Shown here in pieces: positions 9,544 to 17,536 of a stretch of 64,000 nucleotides of DNA. Source of the stretch: Microbulbifer sp. MKSA007 (lineage in GTDB: Bacteria; Pseudomonadota; Gammaproteobacteria; Pseudomonadales; Cellvibrionaceae); NCBI GenBank assembly GCA_032615215.1, contig CP128433.1, forward strand, positions 2,935,501-2,999,500. Direction: 5' to 3'. A model generated the notes under the pieces. It ran no database searches. It was given only the letters and a program-made list of their open reading frames with translations, and was not told the DNA's origin. How positions within the stretch are numbered: the stretch's first letter is position 1; every line of letters starts with the position of its first letter. A program made the position numbers and the translations under genes.

Positions 9544-9963
9544 ATGATTACACCACTTTACGATGATGTACATGGACTCGCACTTGAGATAGTCAATAAA
9601 TCCGCCTCTGGGGATAAAGCTGGGTGCCAAGACTCCCTCAACTCGCTAGAGAGACTATGCGCAAAATATGCCGGAGGCGAGCTAGACCATCCCCTACAGT
9701 GGGAGGCTCTGGGTGATTTTTCAGAAAGCTGTGAGGATGCAATACAGGCATACACCCAGGGACTTAACTGCTCCATAAAATTAGATCTCCCTTTGTATTC
9801 AGCTTCAATTGCCCTGGAAATGGCTGAATGTTTTTTGAGACTAAACAATCAAGATAAAGCCTTGAAATTTGCCCATAAAGCACGTATCTATTCTGTCAGT
9901 ACAGAGGATTATGAACTACAAGAATCCATTAACAATTTCCTTAGAAATCTTATACAGGTTTAG
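9544..9963 (+). CDS. hypothetical TPR-like helical protein
   Basis: Unrecognised protein of 139 residues, acidic and predicted all-helical. Pairs of helices with small-residue spacing (LQWEALGDFSESCEDAIQAY; ASIALEMAECFLRLNNQDKA; KFAHKARIYS) resemble two to three TPR units, which would suggest protein-protein contact. No signal peptide or membrane segment. It is the first of a run of small same-strand genes ending in the disrupted membrane-protein gene at 10699. Coding status rests on length and the helix-repeat pattern only. Confidence 0.55.
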   Translation: MITPLYDDVHGLALEIVNKSASGDKAGCQDSLNSLERLCAKYAGGELDHPLQWEALGDFSESCEDAIQAYTQGLNCSIKLDLPLYSASIALEMAECFLRLNNQDKALKFAHKARIYSVSTEDYELQESINNFLRNLIQV

Positions 9964-10012
9964 TTTACCCTTAAAGACCATCCAAGCTGAGTTATCATAG
10001 TTAACTAAAACA

Positions 10013-10228
10013 ATGATTCTAAGATCACTGATTACTTCTATATTAGTCAGCCTAAGTTACACTCTGGCTGCACATTACATTTACGATAACTCTTTTGGTG
10101 AAGGTGAAATTCTGAAGATCCAGGCCTCCATATTGATGTTTCAAGCTTTAGTCGTTTTCATACCTACATTCACTGCCTGCTTACTAATCACACTCTGGCT
10201 AAGCAAGATCAATAGAAAGACAAAATAA
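10013..10228 (+). CDS. small two-helix membrane protein, unknown
   Basis: Unrecognised 71-residue protein. Two hydrophobic stretches (about 4-21 and about 43-64) are separated by a polar segment containing YDNSFGEGEILK, and the tail SKINRKTK is basic, so the C-terminus is probably cytoplasmic. It is followed 10 bp later by another membrane-protein gene, which suggests cotranscription. Function unknown. Confidence 0.5.
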   Translation: MILRSLITSILVSLSYTLAAHYIYDNSFGEGEILKIQASILMFQALVVFIPTFTACLLITLWLSKINRKTK

Positions 10229-10238
10229 GACATTCTGT

Positions 10239-10649
10239 ATGCCCCCAACTTCAAGCATCATGGCTACCGCTTCAAAAATCAGCCTTTGCCTTATAGCAAG
10301 TTCAATAGCAACTCTTATTTCCATTATGGAGTACTGGCGAGGGCTTAATGGTAACGAACTTCTTTTAGCCAGAAGTGTCTCCGCTGTAACAACTGCCGGG
10401 AAAAACGGCCCCAAGTATATAGAACCGACGCTAGCTGCCGGAAATGATGGCATTACTGAAGTTCAAGTCATCTTAATGGCTCTAGGCTTATCGGCACTTT
10501 TGGCCTTAAGTTCGCTGATAGTGGTGACGATTTACAGGGTCAGGCACGGCCATCACAAACTCTATCTGCCTTTAGCTTTCTGTTCTACAGTTCTATGCTT
10601 GGGCATTATTTATGTTGGGTTTAAGTCCGGTATTCAGTATAGTCTTTGA
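10239..10649 (+). CDS. small membrane protein, unknown
   Basis: Unrecognised 136-residue protein with three likely membrane segments (about 12-30, 76-98 and 109-127). A polar loop between the first two contains VSAVTTAGKNGPKYIEPTLAAG. An alternative start is the ATG at residue 8 (10260). It lies directly after the two-helix protein gene and before the IS-interrupted gene, in a cluster of small membrane proteins on one strand. No family recognised. Confidence 0.5.
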   Translation: MPPTSSIMATASKISLCLIASSIATLISIMEYWRGLNGNELLLARSVSAVTTAGKNGPKYIEPTLAAGNDGITEVQVILMALGLSALLALSSLIVVTIYRVRHGHHKLYLPLAFCSTVLCLGIIYVGFKSGIQYSL

Positions 10650-10807
10650 AGTAGGACAAGCTTAGGCTAGTACTGAGGCATAACAAAGGAATATCAAAGT
10701 GAAAAGAATTGCCACCGCACTGCTATTTTTATTTGCGGCGATTGCCTGCTACGCTTTCGGAGTCCCTGTGGGAGGAGTGATCCTACCCATCAACAACGAA
10801 CACACCA

Positions 10808-11674
10808 CTAAGCGACTAGTTGTTCCTCAAACGCCTCAGGGCTGAGATAGCCATTGGCGCTGTGTAAGCGATTTCGATTGTAGTCTATCTCTATATACTC
10901 AAATACGGTTTCTCGCATGAGGCACCTTGTAGGAAAGCGGTTACCATGGATTGCTTCTACCTTAAGTGAGTGGAAGAACGTTTCTGCACAAGCATTATCA
11001 TAGCAATTACCTTTGGCGCTCATGCTGCACCGCAGATCATACGCTGTAATTAAAGATTGATAATCTTTAGAACAATACTGGCTTCCCCTGTCAGTATGCA
11101 CGATAACATTCGTAGGTTTCTTACGTCGCCATAAAGCCATTTGAAGGGCGTCACAGACCAATGTAGCCGTCATCGTTTCTGACATCGCCCAACCAATAAT
11201 CAGCCGACTATATAGGTCTATCACTACAGCCAGATATAACCAACCTTCTTCCGTTCGTAGGTAGGTAATATCCCCAGCCCATTTCTGATTCGGCGCTTCA
11301 GCATTAAAGTTCTGCTCAAGCAAATTTGGAGCTACTGGCAGACCATGTTTTGAGTAGGTTGTGGCTTTATACCTCCTGCCTGCTTTAGCCCGTAGGCCCT
11401 GTCGACGCATGCTGGCAGCAATTGTTTTCTGATTATATTTACTCCCCTCACTGGCCAACTCCTTCGTCAGACGAGGGGCGCCGCTACGTTCTTTGCTGGC
11501 TATAAAGCGCTGCTGTACCAAGCTATCGAGCTGCATTCGGTACTGCTGGTGCTTGGATTGGTCAGCCGATCTTGAAACCCAGTTATAAAAGCCACTGCGA
11601 GATACGCCCAATACCTTGGCCATCGCTTTGATGCTGAATTCATGCCTGTGCTTTTGCATGAAGGCGTACCTCAT
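10808..11674 (-). CDS. IS3-family transposase OrfB (DDE integrase core)
   Basis: Catalytic half of the IS3 transposase, 288 residues. An N-terminal HTH_21-like segment ([20 protein letters not shown]) precedes the rve integrase core. The DDE residues are in [38 protein letters not shown] and [14 protein letters not shown], with the expected spacing. The C-terminus [17 protein letters not shown] is typical for the family. Its ATG overlaps the stop of orfA by four bases. The frame is also entered by a -1 shift from orfA, which would yield the OrfAB fusion that is the active transposase in this family. Confidence 0.95.
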   Translation of the reverse strand: MRYAFMQKHRHEFSIKAMAKVLGVSRSGFYNWVSRSADQSKHQQYRMQLDSLVQQRFIASKERSGAPRLTKELASEGSKYNQKTIAASMRRQGLRAKAGRRYKATTYSKHGLPVAPNLLEQNFNAEAPNQKWAGDITYLRTEEGWLYLAVVIDLYSRLIIGWAMSETMTATLVCDALQMALWRRKKPTNVIVHTDRGSQYCSKDYQSLITAYDLRCSMSAKGNCYDNACAETFFHSLKVEAIHGNRFPTRCLMRETVFEYIEIDYNRNRLHSANGYLSPEAFEEQLVA

Positions 11675-11970
11675 TTCAGGCTCTTTGCAAAGTACGCTGC
11701 GGCCTTTTTTAAGATCGCCAGCTCCTCTGCCTGCTCAGCCAGCTGCCGCTTAAGTCGAGCATTTTCTGTGGCCAGCTCTCTCTCCGCATCCCCTCGGCTC
11801 TGATGTAACTTAGACTTACTTCGCCATCCGTAAATCTGGGAAGGATGCAATCCAAGCTGTTTAGCGGCAACGCTTACCCCGACCTTGAGCGCCAGTGCTA
11901 GGGCATCCTTCCTATACTCCTCTGAGTATTGTTTACGAGTGGTTTTGGTTGGTTTATTTGATCTTGTCAT
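11671..11970 (-). CDS. IS3-family OrfA (helix-turn-helix, leucine zipper)
   Basis: DNA-binding half of the IS3 transposase, 99 residues. The HTH_Tnp_1 domain ([20 protein letters not shown], then [18 protein letters not shown]) is followed by a heptad-rich leucine zipper ([20 protein letters not shown]) used for multimerisation. It ends in [13 protein letters not shown]. The LKK codons lie on a slippery A-AAA-AAG heptamer. Alone, OrfA usually acts as a regulator of transposition. Confidence 0.93.
   Translation of the reverse strand: MTRSNKPTKTTRKQYSEEYRKDALALALKVGVSVAAKQLGLHPSQIYGWRSKSKLHQSRGDAERELATENARLKRQLAEQAEELAILKKAAAYFAKSLK
11704..11710 (-). other. programmed -1 frameshift heptamer A AAA AAG
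   Basis: On the minus strand the orfA codons TTA AAA AAG contain A AAA AAG, the canonical IS3-family slippery site. A -1 slip there continues through GGC CGC AGC and onward into the orfB frame, passing the orfB start without a stop. This is seen in the sequence; use of the site is inferred from the family. Confidence 0.8.
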
Positions 11971-12412
11971 AGAGCACCTCTGCTGCGTAGTTTATCGCTT
12001 AAGAGAGTGTCCATCGTTGATGGGTAGGATCAGAGTAATCTTCCTTGCTCTTGGCATTATCTTTGAAGGAATCTTCTGGATTAAGCTATTTAAACGTAAA
12101 AAGAAGCCAACATAGGTGTAGTAATACAACGTTACTTCGGCTAGATTCAATTGAACTAGTGATTATCGAATAAACTACACGCCTCAACCTGGCACCATAG
12201 AACAGGAAGGTCGCTTACTCCCTAAGCCACCTAATTGCCATCCCATCATTCTATAAATTTATTTTCCAGCCATCAGTAATCCCCACCTCACTATTGGTAC
12301 ACACTTGCATCAGGAATAGATACCGAGCACGGAAACTATGGAGGAAACTTGAGACATATTTAAAGACGGACTAAATTGTGCGCCGTTAAATGGATTCTAT
12401 AAGGAAATACCC

Positions 12413-15400
12413 ATGTCCCTTCACCGCTCACCACGCTGGATTGCGGTCATTCTTCTTTGTCTTATTGCTATGGCTTGCTCACAAGAAAAGTCAGAGAAGA
12501 AACTCGCTGACACCCCCAAGCTTGCGGAAGGCGGGAGCGTTGAAGAGGGTAACAACCAGGCACAAGCTCTCAGCCCCACTGAGAAAGTGCATAAAAAAGA
12601 AGCGGCCTCTTCTAGTGAAGCAATCTCGAAAGCTGATGAAGCCCAGCGCACTTCTGAAAGAAATTCTACTGATCTGACAGAGAATGATGCTACCCCTTCA
12701 CAAGTCACAGTCAATGCCAGCACTCAAATCTCCGGGGATCACTTCCTAAAGGTCCTCCACATTGGGGAGCGGACATTTAAAGATGCAAGGGCCATCGCAG
12801 TTATCTTTTCTGAACCTTTGCTGGGCAATGCCCATTTTGGCTCCTACTTGAATCTATCCCGTGACGATGGCGAGCGTGTAGATGGTGGTTGGGTTCTCTC
12901 CGATAACCAGAAAATTCTCTATTTTCCTCATATTGAACCAGATACTCGCTATAAACTCACCGTGCTCCCGGGTCTGCCCGGCGAAAACGGCTTGGAGTTA
13001 CAGGAAGAGAAACAGGAGAGGATTCGCACCCGACGGATTGAGCCCAGTATCAGCTTTGCCAGCAATGGAAGTATTTTTCCCACGACGGTAACTCCCGGCC
13101 TACCTGTTACTGCAGTCAGTGTTGAGGCTGCACAGATTCACTTCCATAGAGTGAAACCTGAGCATTATTCCGAGTTCTTCAGGCTGATCAAAAGCCAGTC
13201 ACTAAAATACTACTATCGCTTAAAGTCCCTCAATCAAGTGGCCGATTTTGTCTATAGTGCCCAGTTCGATCTCACCAAGGAGAAATACGTCCAGCGAGAT
13301 TTCGACCTCTCTATCGGGCATATAAAGCCCCTGCAACAACCAGGAATCTATGTCGCAGTTATGCAGCCGGCAGGCGTGTATGACACTAACCTCTATGATG
13401 TCACCCACTTCTCCATCTCCAACTTAGGCCTTCATGCGAGGTACTATCCAAACAGTGTTGACCTCTATGTTTCATCTCTGGATGAAGGGCAGGCTCTTAA
13501 GGGCATTGAGGTTGAGCTGCTCAACAACAAAGGGGAGCTAATCCAGCAATACACAACCGACCAAGACGGCCAGGTGCGCTTTGCTCTGACGCAGGAACAG
13601 GAAGACTCACAGCGCTTCTTCATCGCAAGAGATCCTGATACCGGTCACTTCTCCATACTCGACCTGCGTGAACCTGCATTGGACCTTTCGGATTTTCAGT
13701 TGGGCCAGCGCCCTTCGAGACCGATGGAGTTTTTCATGTATGGCCCGCGAGATCTGTATCGCCCCAATGAATCGATCCAGGTGAGCGGGCTGCTGCGCAA
13801 TTATGATGGTCGCTATATCAAAGACCTGCCGATCAAGGCAGAACTCATAAAGCCGGACAATACCAGCGCGCGCGCATTCACATGGCACGCCAGCGCGCCC
13901 GGATACTACGAAAAGCTTATTCCACTTCCACAAAATGCACCTACCGGTGACTGGCGCCTGGATGTTGAGCTAGCCGATGGGCGCAAAGTGAAATATCCAT
14001 TTAAGGTAGAAGAATTCTTGCCAGAGCGAATGAAGCTGGTTTTGCAAGACGGTGAAGAGCGCAGTCTGGTAGAGGGCCATAAAGAATCTTTCGAACTTCA
14101 AGTAGAAGGTAGTTATCTCTATGGTGCGCCAGCGGCAAAGAACCGCCTGGAAACTCTGGTGCAAATTAGCCACTATCGCGAGCCCTTCCCCCAGTGGAAA
14201 GGGTTCGTATTTGGGAACACTAATGAATCTTTGCCCACGCGACAGTTTCATGCCCCAACGATTGAGCTCAATGAGGAAGGGTTGAGCAATCTGACCTTGC
14301 GCTCCCGTTGGAAACGAGCAAAGAGCCCGCTGAAAATCAACTTGGTTTCCAGCCTGTTCGAATCCGGCGGCCGCCCGGTAACTCGCCAACATCCAGTCCT
14401 GGTATGGCCCACACACCCGGTGGTAGGTATTCGCCCAAATTTTGGAGAGGAAAACCCATCGGCCAACAGCAGGCCTGAATTTGAAATAGTGGTTGCCGAC
14501 GCACAGGGCGAGCCTGTTATCGGACGGGATCTCAAAGCGGTGTTAATTTCCGAAGACCGCCAGTACTTTTGGGAGTACTCTTCAAATCGGGGCTGGCACT
14601 ATGAATACTCAAGTGCTGAATTTGAAACTTTCAGTCGCCAGCTCCAATTCACCGAAGAGCAACCACTGAAGCTCACAGTCCCAGTGGAACATGGCCACTA
14701 CCGCTTAGAAGTCACTGATACCAATACGGGGGCAACCAGCAGCTTACGCTTCCACGCCGGCCGGGACTGGTATTACTGGTGGCGTAAGGACCAAGTAGCC
14801 AAAGGCCAGGCTGCGCGTCCAGATACCGTGGCCCTGTCACTGGATAAACCAAGGTACTCTTCTGGAGATCTGGCGCAACTCACCATAGTACCGCCCGCTG
14901 ACGGAGAGGCGTTGGTGTTGGTGGAGAGCGACCAACTATTGTGGTCCAAACGACTACCTGTAGAAAAGTCGGGCACCAATATCGAAATCCCAATCTCTCC
15001 TGAGTGGGATCGCCACGACACCTATATTTCTGTTACTGCTCTGCGCCCTGCGGACAAGAATGAGCGTATCGCCCCCAATCGCGCTTTTGGTCTCGCCCAC
15101 CTGCCCCTGGATCGCGATCCTCGGCGCCTGCCCATTTCACTCGAAGCGCCCACGAATGCCCTGCCCGGCTCGGAAATTGAAGTTACCATTTCTGCCGACG
15201 AAAATTCTATCGAACAAAACGGAAGCAAAGCCTGGGCCACCCTGGCCGCCGTCGATGTCGGTGTACTCAATATCACCCGCTTCAAAACCCCGGATCCCTT
15301 CGAGGCCTTTTTTGGCCAGCGCCGTTACGGTGTGGATGTAAGGGATATTTATCATCGCATTATTGAATCCAACAGTGGCAAACTGGTGGAGCAACGTTTT

Positions 15401-17536
15401 GGCGGCGATGCGGAACTGGCCCGAGGCGGCGACGAGCCCAACTCCGACGTTCAAATAGTATCTTTATTCTCAGGACCCGTTGAATTTGATACTCAGGGCC
15501 AAGCAAAGGTCGCGCTACAATTACCGGAGTTTAACGGACAGCTACGCCTGATGGCGGTTTCTTTCAGCAAAGACCGATTCGGTAGCACCGACGGAGAAGT
15601 AACAGTCGCCTCACCGGTTGTCACCCAAGCCGCCTTGCCTCGCTTTATGGCCCCTGGTGATAGCAGCACACTGGCCCTTGACCTCAATAACTTAAGTGGC
15701 CGCTCCCAAAAACTCACTGTAAATATGCAATCAGTGGGCGCGGTAGATTTGGAAATGGGTGAGCGGTTGCTGGAACTGGCGGATGGTGAACGCAAAACTT
15801 TGCGCTTCCCAATCACCGCCAAAGATGCCACCGGAGATGCAGAGTTCAAACTGGTCGTGCAGGGTGCCGCCGATAAAGATGGAAATGATATCGATATCGA
15901 ACAGCAGTGGCGCCTGGGCGTGCGCCCCGCTTGGCCGGCAACCACACGCAACCAGCGCAGACTCCTGTCCCAGGGCGAGAGCTTCAGTGTCGATAGCAGC
16001 TTCCTGGATTCCCTAATGCCTGGAACCGTTCAAACCCTGGTATCCCTGGACAGCCGACCGCAACTCCAGTTACAGGATCACCTATCTAACCTGCTGCAAT
16101 ACCCCTACGGCTGCCTGGAACAAACCTCCAGCCGGACCTTCCCGCTAGTCATGGCAACGCCGCAACGACAGCAAAAACTGGGCCTTGAACCTCTGGATGA
16201 GAATGATCGGGCCGAACGTATCGACGCAGGTATTGAACGCATTTTCAGCATGCAAAAAGGGAACGGCAGCTTTGGCCTATGGAGTTCCGAGTCTTCCGAA
16301 AGCCAGTGGCTAACCGCCTATGTAGTCGATCTTATATTGCGGGCCCGGGACCAGGGAATCGTATTTGACGATAACCGCCTGGAATCCGCACTCAAGCGCC
16401 TGCAGGATTACGCCCGTGAGCGCGGTGCTTTCTATCAGCAACGCTATAGCTATAGTCCCGATTTCTATGCTTATGCCGCAAGAGCTTACGCAGCCTATGT
16501 GCTCTCACGAGTACAGAAAGTGTCTCTCGGGCAACTGCGTACCCTTTATGAAAGCGGCTCGAGCCTGACCCAATCTCCCTTACCAATCCTGCATATGGCA
16601 ATCGCTTTGCACACCATGGGCGATGCCACCCTGGCCCAGGAGGCCCTGCAAAAAGCGCTTAAAATCGAGCGCAAACGCCGCAGCTACTATGGCGATTATG
16701 GGTCAGACCTACGGGATACGGCCCAAATGATCTCCCTGCTCCTAGAGCACAATTTCGCAGGTGATAAAACGGAATCCCTGGTGTTCGAGCTGGCCGATCT
16801 TCTCCACGGTCGCCAATATCTCAGCACCCAGGAGCGCAATAGTGTGTTTATGGCTGGAGCACAGTTGCAACTCAATAGCAGCGCAAACTGGTCTGCGACT
16901 TTGGCCAGTATTGATGGCTTGCGCGAGCTCAATAGCGATAACCCGCACAGCGCATTATTCCGCGGGCGCGAAGCCGCCAGCGCACTTGAGGTAACTGCAC
17001 AGATAGAAAAGCTCTATGCAGCAATCACTATCAATGGTTACAGCAAGAAGTCACCTGAGGCGGAGATGGATAAAGGTGTCAGAATTAAACGCAGCTACCA
17101 CAATTTGGATGGCACGGAAGTCATTCCCAATCAAGTTCGTGAGGGCGAGCTTTACCTGGTGCGTTTGCAAATTGATGCGGACCAACGCCTGCCCGACCTA
17201 CTTGCAGTGGACCTATTGCCCGCAGGTTTTGAGCTGGAGAATCAAAACCTGGCCGACAGTGTCAAAGTGGATGAACTCGAGTTCGATGGCAAAAGTATTG
17301 CCCAGTGGCAGGACACCCAGGACAATATCCAACACACTGAATATCGCGATGACCGCTTTGTGGCGGCACTGGATCAGCTGAGATACAAAACCACCAATCT
17401 CTTCTATATCGCCCGCGCAGTAACCCCAGGCAACTATCAGGTGCCCCCACCCTACGTAGAGGATATGTACAAACCGGAACGCTTCGCTATCGGTGAAAAT
17501 CCCCTAACGCAATTGCGGGTAATCGGTAAACAGTGA
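12413..17536 (+). CDS. yfhM: bacterial alpha-2-macroglobulin, thioester type (YfhM-like lipoprotein)
   Basis: Large 1707-residue periplasmic protease-trapping protein. The N-terminus is a lipoprotein signal, RWIAVILLCLIAMAC, with the lipidated cysteine at about residue 23. A low-complexity charged linker (about 24-95) would tether it to a membrane. Macroglobulin-like domains follow, and the bait/A2M core lies at about 950-1200. The thioester motif CLEQ is at 1234-1237 in the context YPYGCLEQTSS, so this is the trapping type, not a thioester-less homologue. The alpha-helical thioester domain (QKGNGSFGLWSSE) and the receptor-like C-terminal domain are present. It overlaps pbpC by four bases. 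The pairing with PBP1C is known in many proteobacteria and suggests protection and repair of the wall when proteases or other agents breach the outer membrane. Confidence 0.95.
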   Translation: MSLHRSPRWIAVILLCLIAMACSQEKSEKKLADTPKLAEGGSVEEGNNQAQALSPTEKVHKKEAASSSEAISKADEAQRTSERNSTDLTENDATPSQVTVNASTQISGDHFLKVLHIGERTFKDARAIAVIFSEPLLGNAHFGSYLNLSRDDGERVDGGWVLSDNQKILYFPHIEPDTRYKLTVLPGLPGENGLELQEEKQERIRTRRIEPSISFASNGSIFPTTVTPGLPVTAVSVEAAQIHFHRVKPEHYSEFFRLIKSQSLKYYYRLKSLNQVADFVYSAQFDLTKEKYVQRDFDLSIGHIKPLQQPGIYVAVMQPAGVYDTNLYDVTHFSISNLGLHARYYPNSVDLYVSSLDEGQALKGIEVELLNNKGELIQQYTTDQDGQVRFALTQEQEDSQRFFIARDPDTGHFSILDLREPALDLSDFQLGQRPSRPMEFFMYGPRDLYRPNESIQVSGLLRNYDGRYIKDLPIKAELIKPDNTSARAFTWHASAPGYYEKLIPLPQNAPTGDWRLDVELADGRKVKYPFKVEEFLPERMKLVLQDGEERSLVEGHKESFELQVEGSYLYGAPAAKNRLETLVQISHYREPFPQWKGFVFGNTNESLPTRQFHAPTIELNEEGLSNLTLRSRWKRAKSPLKINLVSSLFESGGRPVTRQHPVLVWPTHPVVGIRPNFGEENPSANSRPEFEIVVADAQGEPVIGRDLKAVLISEDRQYFWEYSSNRGWHYEYSSAEFETFSRQLQFTEEQPLKLTVPVEHGHYRLEVTDTNTGATSSLRFHAGRDWYYWWRKDQVAKGQAARPDTVALSLDKPRYSSGDLAQLTIVPPADGEALVLVESDQLLWSKRLPVEKSGTNIEIPISPEWDRHDTYISVTALRPADKNERIAPNRAFGLAHLPLDRDPRRLPISLEAPTNALPGSEIEVTISADENSIEQNGSKAWATLAAVDVGVLNITRFKTPDPFEAFFGQRRYGVDVRDIYHRIIESNSGKLVEQRFGGDAELARGGDEPNSDVQIVSLFSGPVEFDTQGQAKVALQLPEFNGQLRLMAVSFSKDRFGSTDGEVTVASPVVTQAALPRFMAPGDSSTLALDLNNLSGRSQKLTVNMQSVGAVDLEMGERLLELADGERKTLRFPITAKDATGDAEFKLVVQGAADKDGNDIDIEQQWRLGVRPAWPATTRNQRRLLSQGESFSVDSSFLDSLMPGTVQTLVSLDSRPQLQLQDHLSNLLQYPYGCLEQTSSRTFPLVMATPQRQQKLGLEPLDENDRAERIDAGIERIFSMQKGNGSFGLWSSESSESQWLTAYVVDLILRARDQGIVFDDNRLESALKRLQDYARERGAFYQQRYSYSPDFYAYAARAYAAYVLSRVQKVSLGQLRTLYESGSSLTQSPLPILHMAIALHTMGDATLAQEALQKALKIERKRRSYYGDYGSDLRDTAQMISLLLEHNFAGDKTESLVFELADLLHGRQYLSTQERNSVFMAGAQLQLNSSANWSATLASIDGLRELNSDNPHSALFRGREAASALEVTAQIEKLYAAITINGYSKKSPEAEMDKGVRIKRSYHNLDGTEVIPNQVREGELYLVRLQIDADQRLPDLLAVDLLPAGFELENQNLADSVKVDELEFDGKSIAQWQDTQDNIQHTEYRDDRFVAALDQLRYKTTNLFYIARAVTPGNYQVPPPYVEDMYKPERFAIGENPLTQLRVIGKQ

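Larger units (their letters stand above)
10778..12032 (-). mobile_element. complete IS3-family insertion sequence, 1255 bp
   Basis: The element begins TG and ends CA, as IS3-family elements do. Its terminal inverted repeats start with 17 perfectly matched bases (TGATCCTACCCATCAAC at 10778-10794, complement at 12016-12032) and continue with imperfect pairing through an ACAC...AAGCGA block without any gap. It is flanked by a 3-bp direct repeat GAG (10775-10777 and 12033-12035). It carries the two overlapping frames orfA and orfB on the minus strand with a slippery heptamer. Both frames are open and the catalytic residues are present, so the element looks intact and may be mobile. Confidence 0.93.
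10699..12115 (+). pseudogene. small membrane protein gene interrupted by an IS3 element
   Basis: The 5' part (10699-10777, GTG start, AAGGA ribosome-binding site at 10686-10690) encodes MKRIATALLFLFAAIACYAF and a few more residues. The 3' part (12036-12115) encodes a second hydrophobic stretch ending LFKRKKKPT and a stop. Removing the element at 10778-12032 together with one GAG target copy joins the two parts in frame: 79 + 80 = 159 bases, 53 codons including the stop. The product would be a 52-residue, two-helix protein with a basic tail. Across the junction the rebuilt protein reads GVPVGGVIFLALGIIFEG, a smooth membrane segment, which supports the reconstruction. The function of the intact protein is unknown. 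Confidence 0.85.

Noticed and set aside
10776..12034. First reading of the 16-bp inverted repeats around orfAB as a target hairpin into which a shorter IS had jumped
   Set aside because: No direct repeat fits that reading. Shifting the ends outwards gives TG/CA termini, a continuous terminal repeat, a GAG duplication and an exactly restored gene.
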